Assembly: GCF_042648805.1 (NCBI RefSeq)
Contig: NZ_JBHRXZ010000012.1
Coordinates: 62,001 to 126,000 of the forward strand
DNA length: 64,000 bases
Source: Azomonas tarimensis
Lineage (GTDB): Bacteria > Pseudomonadota > Gammaproteobacteria > Pseudomonadales > Pseudomonadaceae
Direction: 5' to 3'
Part shown: positions 1 through 8,301 of the stretch, one piece after another
Position numbering within the stretch: position 1 is the first letter of the stretch
How the letters are laid out: every line of letters begins with the position of its first letter
Translations under genes and position numbers: made by a program
The notes under the pieces: model-generated
Told to the model about the DNA's origin: nothing
The model's database searches: none
The model's input: the letters and a program-made list of their open reading frames with translations, nothing else

Positions 1-2436
1 GGCGAGCTGCGTGTGCTGTTTTTCGCCCTGGTCATCGCTGTGGCGTCCAGCTGTGCGATCGGATACTTCGGCGCTCGCCTGAACGCCACGATGCAGCTTC
101 GCGCCAGCGAATTCCTCGCCGCGGACATGGTACTCAGCGGCTCTGCCCCTGCGTCCGCGGAGCAGATCGCCGAGGGCACCGCCCGCGGGCTTGCCCACGC
201 CCGGCTGGTGGAATTCTCCAGCGTCATCGCCACGGATGCCCAGCTCCAGCTTTCCAGCGTCAAGGCTGCCGACAGTGCCTACCCGCTGCGTGGCCAGTTG
301 CGCAGTGCCCCGGCGCCGTATGGGGCAGAAGAAACTGGCCCAGGCCCCGCACTTGGTGAAGCCTGGGCCGAGGCGCGTCTGTTCGCTGCCCTCGACCTGC
401 AGGTCGGCGATTTCATCGAGGTCGGCGAGCAGTCGCTGCGCCTGACTCGTGTGCTGACCTACGAGCCAGACCGCGGTGGCGACTTCTACAGCCTCACCCC
501 GCGCGTGCTGATGCATTACGACGACCTCGAAGCGACCGGCATCGTGCAGCCGGGCAGCCGGGTGCGTTTTCGCGAACTCTGGAGCGGTGCGCCAGGCGAG
601 CTTAGTGCCTATCGACAGGCTGTTTCTCCCCTGCTCGCGGTACACCAGCGACTGGAGACGGTGCAGGACGACAATCGCCAGATTGGCGGCGCGCTGGAGC
701 GCGCCGAGCGTTACCTGAACCTTGCGAGCCTCGCTGCGATCCTCCTGGCCGGCGTGGCAGTCGCCCTTTCCGCTAGCCGCTTCGCCAGCCGAAGGCTCGA
801 TGCCAGTGCGTTGTTGCGCTGCCTTGGGCTATCGCGCCGGGAAGCGCTGCTGCTGTATGGCACGCAACTGGCGCTGCTCGGCCTGGTGGCGAGCATCATC
901 GGCGCACTGCTGGGCTGGTTTGCGCAGCAGGGGTTGTTCTTCCTCCTGCGCGACCTCCTGGCGCGGGAGGTACCCCAGGCAGGGCTCGCGCCTGCCCTTA
1001 CCGGCATCGCCACTGGCATGGTCGCGCTGGCGGGCTTTGCCTTGCCGCCTCTGGCAGCCCTGGGTCGTGTACCACCCCTGCGCGTACTGCGTCGCGACGC
1101 ACTACCTGTTCCGCTCGGCAGCTGGGTCGTCTACGGCACCGCAATAGTCGCGCTAGGTCTGATCATGTGGCGGCTCAGTCTCGACCTGCGCCTCACCCTT
1201 GCGCTACTGGGCGGTGGTGCACTGGTCGCGTTGCTCCTCGGGGGGCTTCTCGTGCTCTGCCTCAAACGGCTGCGCCGGCTGCTCGGCAATGCCTCGCTGC
1301 CCTGGCGGCTCGGGCTCGGGCAATTGCTCCGCTATCCGGTAGGGGCAGCCGGTCAAGTGCTGGCATTCGGTCTGATCCTGCTGGCCATGGCGCTTGTCGC
1401 CCTGTTACGTGGCGAACTCATGGATACCTGGCGCGACCAACTGCCCGATGACGCGCCGAATCACTTCGCGCTCAACATCATGCCCGACCAGCATGAGGCC
1501 TTCCGCGCCCGGGTCGAGGCGATGTCGGACTTCGCTGCTCCGCTTTACCCGATCGTCCAGGGCCGGCTGGTCGCCATCAACGATCAACCGGTCCGCCAAC
1601 TGGTGAGCAAGGAAAGCCAGGGGGAACGCGCAGTGCGCCGCGATCTGAGCCTGACCTGGGCAAGCGAGATGCCCGAGGACAACCGCCTGCTCGCTGGCCA
1701 GTGGTGGGATGACGCGTCCCGGGGGCCGCTGCCGGGCGTATCGGTCGAGTCCGAACTGGCCGAAAGCCTGGGCGTTGGCCTTGGCGATCGGCTGACCTTC
1801 GATATCGCCGGGCAGGCGCGGGAAACGCAGGTGCTCAGCCTGCGCGAGGTGGACTGGAACACCTTCCGGCCAAATTTCTACATGATCTTCGAGCCCGATG
1901 CGCTGGATGGAATGCCGGTGACCTATCTCACCAGTTTCCACCTGGCCCCCGGCCAGGAGGCCGAACTGGTTCGCCTGGCACGAGACTTCCCGGCGGTCAC
2001 GCTGTTGCAGGTAGACGCGCTGCTGGCACAGATCCGCGACATCGTTGCGCAGGTTTCCCTGGCAGTGGAGTACGTGCTGCTGTTCGTGCTTGCTGCCGGG
2101 TTCGCCGTGCTGTTCGCCGGGATGCAGTCGACGCTGGACCAGCGCATCCGCCAGGGCGCTCTCTTGCGGGCGCTCGGCGCGAAGAAATCATTGCTGCAAA
2201 GGGCCCGACTCGCCGAGTTCGCCCTGATCGGCGCCTTCAGTGGCTTGCTGGCGGCCCTGGGCTGCGAGCTGATTAGTGCGCTGCTCTATCGCTATGCCTT
2301 CGACCTGGCCTGGCAGCCTCACCCCTGGCTGCTAGTGCTGCCCCTGGTCGGTGCCGTGCTGATTGGCGCAGCCGGTGTGCTGGGCACCGGAAAAGCATTG
2401 CGTGCCAGCCCGCTGATGCTGCTGCGCGAAGGCTGA
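1..2436 (+). CDS. ABC transporter permease, FtsX/YbbP type (5' end cut by window)
   Basis: Inner-membrane permease subunit of an ABC exporter of the FtsX/MacB class, about 810 residues visible. The reading frame is open from base 1 and the first residues (GELRVLFFAL) already form the first membrane helix, so the true start lies just upstream; the GTG at 13 is probably internal. A large periplasmic region follows (about residues 40-230), then a membrane bundle at about 235-470, a second periplasmic part, and three C-terminal helices from about 690, which is the duplicated FtsX layout of E. coli YbbP (about 800 residues). Its ATPase partner should lie upstream, outside the window. The substrate is unknown. 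The family call is firm, the transported molecule is not. Confidence 0.9.
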   Translation, partial: GELRVLFFALVIAVASSCAIGYFGARLNATMQLRASEFLAADMVLSGSAPASAEQIAEGTARGLAHARLVEFSSVIATDAQLQLSSVKAADSAYPLRGQLRSAPAPYGAEETGPGPALGEAWAEARLFAALDLQVGDFIEVGEQSLRLTRVLTYEPDRGGDFYSLTPRVLMHYDDLEATGIVQPGSRVRFRELWSGAPGELSAYRQAVSPLLAVHQRLETVQDDNRQIGGALERAERYLNLASLAAILLAGVAVALSASRFASRRLDASALLRCLGLSRREALLLYGTQLALLGLVASIIGALLGWFAQQGLFFLLRDLLAREVPQAGLAPALTGIATGMVALAGFALPPLAALGRVPPLRVLRRDALPVPLGSWVVYGTAIVALGLIMWRLSLDLRLTLALLGGGALVALLLGGLLVLCLKRLRRLLGNASLPWRLGLGQLLRYPVGAAGQVLAFGLILLAMALVALLRGELMDTWRDQLPDDAPNHFALNIMPDQHEAFRARVEAMSDFAAPLYPIVQGRLVAINDQPVRQLVSKESQGERAVRRDLSLTWASEMPEDNRLLAGQWWDDASRGPLPGVSVESELAESLGVGLGDRLTFDIAGQARETQVLSLREVDWNTFRPNFYMIFEPDALDGMPVTYLTSFHLAPGQEAELVRLARDFPAVTLLQVDALLAQIRDIVAQVSLAVEYVLLFVLAAGFAVLFAGMQSTLDQRIRQGALLRALGAKKSLLQRARLAEFALIGAFSGLLAALGCELISALLYRYAFDLAWQPHPWLLVLPLVGAVLIGAAGVLGTGKALRASPLMLLREG

Positions 2437-2507
2437 GCCGGTCCGGCCTCGCCAGAGTCGCCTGGCCGGGAAGCATGAGCCGGAGGAGCCCGTCCAGGCA
2501 CAACCGG

Positions 2508-2981
2508 CTAGGGTTGGTAGTCAATCCGGTTGACCCACCAGTAAACCTCGCCTTCGGGCGTGCGAACCAGGGCCTCGTCGCCCACGGCCTTCTTCAACAA
2601 CGCGCGGGCCATGGGGGCGTCGATGGAGATGTAATCCTTACGCCCATAGATCTCATCGTAACCGACGATGCGAAAGCGCTTCGTCTCGCCCTCCTCGTTC
2701 TCGACCTCGACCCAGGCGCCAAAGAATACGCGCCCTTCCTGTTCCGGCGAATATTCCACGACCCTCAGATCATCCAGCCGATTACTCAGGTATCGCACCC
2801 GCCGGTCGATCTCCCGCAGCAATTTCTTGTTGTACTGGTAATCGGCGTTCTCGCTGCGATCCCCGAGCGATGCCGCCCAGGCGACCTTCTGGGTGATTTC
2901 TGGCCGTTTTTCCCGCCATAGATGATCGAGCTCCTTGCGAAGCGCCGCATGACCTTCCGGTGTGATCAGCCTGGTACCCAC
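2508..2981 (-). CDS. greB: Transcription elongation factor GreB
   Basis: GreB binds the secondary channel of RNA polymerase and stimulates cleavage of backtracked RNA. The protein has the N-terminal coiled coil (WREKRPEIT, ASLGDRSENADY with the acidic tip) and the C-terminal FKBP-like domain (RIVGYDEIYGRKDYIS), closely matching E. coli GreB in sequence and length (157 versus 158 residues). I chose the GTG at 2981 because an AGGAGG Shine-Dalgarno lies eight bases upstream and the alignment with E. coli GreB begins there; longer ATG starts at 3005 and 3023 would add unmatched residues. The gene converges with the permease gene. Confidence 0.95.
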   Translation of the reverse strand: MGTRLITPEGHAALRKELDHLWREKRPEITQKVAWAASLGDRSENADYQYNKKLLREIDRRVRYLSNRLDDLRVVEYSPEQEGRVFFGAWVEVENEEGETKRFRIVGYDEIYGRKDYISIDAPMARALLKKAVGDEALVRTPEGEVYWWVNRIDYQP

Positions 2982-3231
2982 TGTAACCCCCTCCTCTGAA
3001 CGCATGGCGCACGGATCATACAAGAGCTGGCCAGGGCTTCATCCATCTGCCTACTGCGGCACTGAAGACCGCGATCCGTAGCAAGCGAAGCGCTGCGGTG
3101 CGCGCCCCTTTTCGACCGCTGGTCGGAAGCCATCCGCCCGGCCGCAACATGTCGGTGGCCTCGCCGATATCGAGTTTGCACGCGCGTGCCACCGCCACCT
3201 GGCGGCCTATACATCTCTTTCGGAATCGCCC

Positions 3232-5805
3232 ATGAGCCAAACCGCGCCGCCGTCCGCCTACACCGAAGCCGCCGGGCACACCGCGACCGCCCGCCGGGCC
3301 TCGCGCGTGCTCGTCATGGTGATCGCAGCGCTGTTCGTCCTGACCTGCCTGGCGCTGGTCTATCTGTGCGCTACCCTGGATGCGCGCCAGGTGACTCACA
3401 GTGAGGTGGATGCGGCACGAGTCATGGAGGCCAAGCGCGACAAGATCGGCACCGCTCTGGTCGACTACGCCTTCTGGATCGATGCCTATTTTTATATGGG
3501 GCGGGTCGCTGAGCCAGTCGACCTGACCTGGGCGTTCGATGGCGACAACATCGGCCCCTCGCTGTACACCACCTACGGCCTGGACGGCGTCTTCCTCGTC
3601 GACCCGGATGTCGCCACCCGCTATGCCATCGTCGAGGGCGAACAGCGCGACATCGCCGCGACGGACTGGATCGAAGGCGACCTGCCGACCCTGCTCGAGC
3701 AGGCGCGCAAACAATCGCTGATGGACGACTTTGCTCTGGGCTACTTCTCCGTCGCGGGCGTGCCGGCCATGGTCTACGCCGCCGTATTGCGGCCGGACAG
3801 CTCTCACGCGGACTTCAACGGGCTGTCCTATCTGCTGTTCATCGATGTGCTCGCCGAGCACAAGTTGGCGGCTCTGGGCGAGGCGTTCGAGCTTCACGAA
3901 CTGACGGCCAGCATGGCCTCACAGGAAGACGCGCAAAGTCCGAAGCTTGTGCTGCGAGATGACCAGGGCGCTGGCATGACGCTGCAGTGGCGCAGCGACG
4001 AATCCGGCAAGGACCTGTTGATCCAGTTCATGCCCCTGTTGTTGCTCCTGGGCGGCCTCTGCCTGTTGATCGTCTGCCACCTGTGTCGACGCATCAGGCA
4101 CGCAGCCGACATGATCGACGCAGCCCAGCAGGCGCTTCGCCTGAGCGAGCAGCGCTTTCGCAACATTTCGGAAGCCTCGTCGGACTGGATCTGGGAAACC
4201 GATGCGCACCAGCAGATCGTCTACGTCTCCGAGCGCTTCAGCCAGTTGACCGGTTTCGCCCCAGCGCAATGGATCGGCAAGCCGTTCAGCGCCCTGCTCG
4301 ATCATGACCCGCAACTGTTCCGTGCAACCGCCGAGGCTGCCGGTCCGACTGCACGCAAGCCTCTGCATTGCCAGATGACCGACAGCCAGGGCCAGCTCCG
4401 CTATTGTCAGGTGGCGAGCCGGGCGGTCCGCCGGGGCGACACCATCGTCGGCTATCAGGGCACTGTGTGCGACATCACCGAGGAGATCGAGGCCAAGGCG
4501 GAGATCGAACATATCAGCCAGCACGACAACCTCACCGGCCTAGCCAACCGGCACCGTCTGAACCGCTACCTGGAACAGCGCCTCGCTGATCGGCAGCACA
4601 CCGACCGGCCGCTGCACGTCCTCACGCTCGACCTTGACCGCTTCAAGCCCATCAACGACACCCTTGGCCACGCGGCGGGCGACACCGTGCTGCGAGAAGT
4701 CGCCAAGGCCCTGCGTGGCTGCGTGCGCGATAGTGACCTGGTGGCGCGCCTGGGTGGCGATGAGTTCGTGGTGGTGGCCGTGGACATGAGTCGGCGGCAG
4801 ACTGAAGCGCTATGCGAGCGGCTTCTGAGTGCGATCAACCAGGCGATCCCGGTGGGAGAGTCCGAGGTCAACGTCGGCACCAGTATTGGCGTCGCCGCGT
4901 CACCCACCGACGGGATGACTCGGGAAGATCTGCTGCGCTTTGCCGACGTCGCCCTGTACGAGGCCAAGGCCGGTGGGCGCAATCAGTTCCGTTTCTACGA
5001 GCCGGCAATGAACGAGCGCATCCTTGAACGGCGCAAGCTGGAGATGGACCTGCGCCACGCGCTGCGGCGCCAGGAGCTTCATCTGAAATTCCAGCCGCGA
5101 TACCAGACCGCGACGGGCAAGCTGGCCGGCGCCGAGACGCTGGTTCACTGGCAGCATCCCGAGCGCGGCTGGCTCGCGCCTGCCGCCTTTTTGCCGTTGG
5201 CCGAGAGCACGGGGCTGATTTCTGAATTAACCGACTGGATGCTCGAACAGGCCTGTGCCCATGCGATGGCCTGGGGCGAGGGGCTGATCGTTTCGGTCAA
5301 GCTGACGCCGCCCGACTTTCAACGCGAGGACCTCTGCGAGCGGGTCCAGCGGGTATTGGAAGCCAGCGGAATCGAGGCGTCGCGCCTGGAGCTGGAAATC
5401 CCCGAAGGCGTGATGCTCGACGTCAGCATTGACGCGCTGGCGGGCATGAACCGCCTCAAGGCGCTGGGCCTGAGACTGGCCATGGGCGATTTCGGTACGG
5501 GTTATTCCTCGCTGAGCTACCTGCGCAGCTTCCCTTTCGACGGGCTGAAGATCGACCGCAGCTTCATCGCGGATCTGCAGGATACCCAGGGCAGCACCGC
5601 CATCGTCCAGGCACTCATCGACATGGGCGGCGCCCTTTCGCTGACCGTGACCGCCGAGGGCGTCGATACCGCCGAACAGCTCAACCAGGTCACCGCCATG
5701 ACCTGTCACCAGGCCCAGGGGTTCTATCTGGGACAGCCGATGGCGCCCGTCCAGTTCCGCCAGCTGACCACTGAAAGCCACCAGGCCAACGCACCGGTGG
5801 CTTGA
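3232..5805 (+). CDS. Membrane CHASE4-PAS-GGDEF-EAL protein, probable diguanylate cyclase with degenerate EAL
   Basis: An 857-residue c-di-GMP signalling protein. Helix 1 is at about 25-47, a CHASE4-type periplasmic sensor follows (KIGTALVDYAFWIDAYFY near 65), helix 2 is at about 265-285, PAS at about 308-425, GGDEF at about 430-595 and EAL at about 605-845. The GGDEF motif is intact (508-512) with the inhibitory RxxD site (RDSD) five residues before it, so cyclase activity with product inhibition is likely. The EAL domain is not canonical: EAL reads ETL (635), the metal-binding Asn in VNLS reads VKLT, DDFGTGYSSL reads GDFGTGYSSL (752) and EGVE reads EGVD. I infer loss of phosphodiesterase activity. 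It is transcribed alone, divergent from greB, with a weak ribosome site. Confidence 0.92.
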   Translation: MSQTAPPSAYTEAAGHTATARRASRVLVMVIAALFVLTCLALVYLCATLDARQVTHSEVDAARVMEAKRDKIGTALVDYAFWIDAYFYMGRVAEPVDLTWAFDGDNIGPSLYTTYGLDGVFLVDPDVATRYAIVEGEQRDIAATDWIEGDLPTLLEQARKQSLMDDFALGYFSVAGVPAMVYAAVLRPDSSHADFNGLSYLLFIDVLAEHKLAALGEAFELHELTASMASQEDAQSPKLVLRDDQGAGMTLQWRSDESGKDLLIQFMPLLLLLGGLCLLIVCHLCRRIRHAADMIDAAQQALRLSEQRFRNISEASSDWIWETDAHQQIVYVSERFSQLTGFAPAQWIGKPFSALLDHDPQLFRATAEAAGPTARKPLHCQMTDSQGQLRYCQVASRAVRRGDTIVGYQGTVCDITEEIEAKAEIEHISQHDNLTGLANRHRLNRYLEQRLADRQHTDRPLHVLTLDLDRFKPINDTLGHAAGDTVLREVAKALRGCVRDSDLVARLGGDEFVVVAVDMSRRQTEALCERLLSAINQAIPVGESEVNVGTSIGVAASPTDGMTREDLLRFADVALYEAKAGGRNQFRFYEPAMNERILERRKLEMDLRHALRRQELHLKFQPRYQTATGKLAGAETLVHWQHPERGWLAPAAFLPLAESTGLISELTDWMLEQACAHAMAWGEGLIVSVKLTPPDFQREDLCERVQRVLEASGIEASRLELEIPEGVMLDVSIDALAGMNRLKALGLRLAMGDFGTGYSSLSYLRSFPFDGLKIDRSFIADLQDTQGSTAIVQALIDMGGALSLTVTAEGVDTAEQLNQVTAMTCHQAQGFYLGQPMAPVQFRQLTTESHQANAPVA

Positions 5806-5839
5806 CCACCGTACCCAGGCGCAACGTCAGTTGCCTGTG

Positions 5840-7246
5840 CTAGCGGCTGACGCTGCGGGTAGCGCCCTCGAGCAGGTAGCGCTCACGATCATAGGCAAGG
5901 TGATACTTGTTGACGCTGTTGACGTAGCTGACCACGCCCATACCCATGGTTTCCATGGCAACCCGTTCCACCTGGAAAAACCACTGGTTGGGGTTGAGTC
6001 CGCGCCGGCGGGCCTCGGCACGCAGCGCCTGCACCCGTTGCGGCCCGAGGTTGTAGGCCGCCAGCGTAAAGGCCATCCGCTCGCGTTCGTTGAACCGCGG
6101 GCTGGCAAAGAACTGGCGGCGAATGCTGTCCAGGTAGCGGGTACTGGCCAGCACGTTGTTGTCAAGCTGGTGGATGTTGCTGACACCCACCCCGGCGGCT
6201 GTCCTTGGCATCACCTGCATCAGCCCCACGGCACCCGACGCACCTCGGGCTGCCGGATTGAGGGTCGACTCCTTGAAGGCCAGCGCAGCGAGTCCCAACC
6301 AGTCGAAAGACATCTCCTCGGCGAATCGCTGCAGGGTCGGCCTGACCTTCTCCAGGCGCTGACGGCCCACGACGTCGAGCGGGTAGTGGACCTTGTACAG
6401 GCGCCGGTAAACCCGCTCGAAGGCAGCATCCAGGTTGGCCGGGCTGCGATAGTCGCGCAGGAAGCGGTCGGCGCTGGCCTGCAACATGCTGGCTTCGCGG
6501 CGAAAGAACCAGTGCATGTCGCGCGGCTCCCCAAGACTGACCTGGCGCTCGATACGCAGCTTCGGTAACACCTTGGCCCATCGCTCGGCAATGCTCTGCT
6601 CCACCAGCGTGGCTGGATAGATGCCCGCCTGGACCATGTCCAGAACGTCCTCCACCGCCAGACTCGGGTCGACCCATTCGATGACGATCGGGGCCTTCTT
6701 GCGCGCCATCAGCTCGTTGTTCAGCCGCGCCAGCCTGGGCCCGGCCGCGCTGCCTGGTGCCAGCGCCACGCTGCGTCCGGACAACTGCTCTAGGCTCTGG
6801 TAGACACGAGTACCCTGGCGAGTCACCAGCACCAGGGGCACCTGCGCTACCACGGCTCGACTAGGTGCCACGCCGCTGGCCTCGAGCAGTTCCCCGGGCG
6901 CCACCAGATCGCCTTCGCCACGTAACAGGGCGCCGAGCAACTGATCCTTCGCCCGAGGTATGAGCTTGAGGGAAATGCTGGCGCCATCGGGTGCCTGGGC
7001 GTTGAGGTGCTGGACGAAAGCTCGCAGGCGCACGTACTCAACCCCGATGGCTTCACCCTTGACCTCGCCCGAGCTGTTGCGACTCTGGTTGATCAGCACC
7101 CGAAGTTCACCGCTTCGGCGGATTTCGGCGAGGTCCCGGACCGATGGGGCCTGCTGCCAACCTTCCGAGGGGCCCACGACCCGCGCGCTCACCGGCCAGG
7201 CCGAGAAGAGCATCAGGCAGAGCATCAGTGGCAGGAATCGCATCAT
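5840..7246 (-). CDS. mltF: Membrane-bound lytic murein transglycosylase F family protein
   Basis: Cleaves the MurNAc-GlcNAc bond of peptidoglycan to give anhydro ends. The 468-residue protein begins with a signal peptide (about residues 1-21), then an ABC-type solute-binding (SBP_bac_3) domain at about 40-265, which is regulatory in MltF, and a C-terminal SLT domain. The catalytic glutamate is Glu326 in FKESTLNP, followed by the family signatures GAVGLMQVMP and AAYNLGP. Two adjacent ATGs (7246, 7243) are possible starts and neither has a clear Shine-Dalgarno. Pseudomonas carries more than one MltF paralogue and I cannot say with certainty which this is. It lies between a c-di-GMP protein and tatD and is transcribed alone. 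Confidence 0.88.
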   Translation of the reverse strand: MMRFLPLMLCLMLFSAWPVSARVVGPSEGWQQAPSVRDLAEIRRSGELRVLINQSRNSSGEVKGEAIGVEYVRLRAFVQHLNAQAPDGASISLKLIPRAKDQLLGALLRGEGDLVAPGELLEASGVAPSRAVVAQVPLVLVTRQGTRVYQSLEQLSGRSVALAPGSAAGPRLARLNNELMARKKAPIVIEWVDPSLAVEDVLDMVQAGIYPATLVEQSIAERWAKVLPKLRIERQVSLGEPRDMHWFFRREASMLQASADRFLRDYRSPANLDAAFERVYRRLYKVHYPLDVVGRQRLEKVRPTLQRFAEEMSFDWLGLAALAFKESTLNPAARGASGAVGLMQVMPRTAAGVGVSNIHQLDNNVLASTRYLDSIRRQFFASPRFNERERMAFTLAAYNLGPQRVQALRAEARRRGLNPNQWFFQVERVAMETMGMGVVSYVNSVNKYHLAYDRERYLLEGATRSVSR

Positions 7247-7378
7247 GCGCGTACCGTCGAATCACCGCGGCAGCCGTTGCCGCGGTAAAAGGCGAAAGGT
7301 TCGCACAGCGTTGCGCTTTCGGCCAGCGACAGCCGCCGAAACGCCCTCCTCCCTGGTCTTGCCCCCCGAGAGTCATTG

Positions 7379-8212
7379 ATGGAACTTGTCGATATAGGCC
7401 TCAACCTCACCCACGAATCCTTCTTGCGCGACACCCCCGAGGTGCTGGCCAGGGCCGCCGAAGCCGGGGTCGTGCAAATGGTTCTGACAGGCACCAACCT
7501 GGCCGAAAGCGAGAAGGCCCTGCAGATGTGCCACGAGCTCGATCCGCAGCGGCACAGGCTGTTCAGTACCGCAGGCGTTCATCCGCATGACGCCCGCCAC
7601 TGGACCGCAGACAGCGCCCGGCAGCTGGCGGCACTGCTGGCCGAACCGCAGGTGCGGGCAGTGGGAGAATGCGGTCTGGATTTCAACCGGGATTTCTCTC
7701 CCCGGCCCCTGCAGGAGCGCGCCCTGGAAGAGCAGCTGGAACTGGCGGCGAGCCTGGGGCTGCCGGTATTTCTCCACGAGCGGGACGCCTCCCAGCGGCT
7801 GTTGGAAATCCTGGGGCCCGTGCGGGATAGAGTGAGCGCCGCGGTCGTTCACTGCTTCACCGGCGACAAGCGCGCCCTGTACGCCTATCTCGATCTTGAC
7901 CTGCACATCGGCATCACCGGCTGGATCTGCGACGAGCGCCGCGGCACTCACCTGCATCCCCTGATGAAGGACATCCCCGCAGAGCGGCTGATGCTGGAGA
8001 GCGATGCGCCCTATCTCGTACCCCGCACCTTGCGCCCACGTCCCCGCAGCAACCGCAACGAGCCGGCGTTTCTGGCCGAGGTGCTGCGCGAGGTGGCGCT
8101 TCACCGCGGAGTCGCCGAGCAACAGCTCGCGACCACCAGCACCGCCAGCGCCCGGGATTTTTTCGCCCTGCCTGATATGTCCCTCAAGCTTCCCGAACAG
8201 GCGCCGCTATAA
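7379..8212 (+). CDS. tatD: TatD family metal-dependent hydrolase / 3'-5' exonuclease
   Basis: A TIM-barrel metallohydrolase of 277 residues, the TatD DNase family, acting on DNA or RNA 3' ends. It aligns along its length with E. coli TatD: DIGLNL at the start, STAGVHPHD, GECGLDFNRDFS, VHCFTG, ITGWICDERRG and ESDAPYL. As in E. coli TatD itself, the N-terminal DxHxH found in other family members is absent (DIGLNL). The ATG at 7379 is preferred over the TTG directly before it because it matches the family start. The gene stands alone, divergent from the lytic transglycosylase gene; the ANR box of the next gene begins 10 bases after its stop codon. Confidence 0.9.
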   Translation: MELVDIGLNLTHESFLRDTPEVLARAAEAGVVQMVLTGTNLAESEKALQMCHELDPQRHRLFSTAGVHPHDARHWTADSARQLAALLAEPQVRAVGECGLDFNRDFSPRPLQERALEEQLELAASLGLPVFLHERDASQRLLEILGPVRDRVSAAVVHCFTGDKRALYAYLDLDLHIGITGWICDERRGTHLHPLMKDIPAERLMLESDAPYLVPRTLRPRPRSNRNEPAFLAEVLREVALHRGVAEQQLATTSTASARDFFALPDMSLKLPEQAPL

Positions 8213-8222
8213 CTTGCGTGGG

Positions 8223-8236
8223 TTGATGCGCATCAA
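8223..8236 (+). promoter_or_regulatory. Perfect FNR/ANR box upstream of the chemoreceptor gene
   Basis: TTGATGCGCATCAA matches the FNR/ANR consensus TTGAT-N4-ATCAA exactly. Its centre at 8229.5 would be at -41.5 for a start at about 8271, the usual position for activation by FNR-type regulators. A CATAAT -10 element lies at the matching distance (8258-8263). This predicts activation of the following chemoreceptor gene at low oxygen. Confidence 0.8.
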
Positions 8237-8257
8237 GCTGGCAACCCGGAGGGCACG

Positions 8258-8263
8258 CATAAT
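8258..8263 (+). promoter_or_regulatory. Predicted -10 element of the ANR-dependent promoter
   Basis: CATAAT matches TATAAT at five of six positions and begins 22 bases after the end of the ANR box, the spacing expected of a class II FNR-type promoter. There is no evident -35 hexamer apart from the box, as usual for such promoters. Confidence 0.6.
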
Positions 8264-8301
8264 GCCCGCTCACAATAACGAGCCGAAAGAAGTGGAGCAT
8301 C

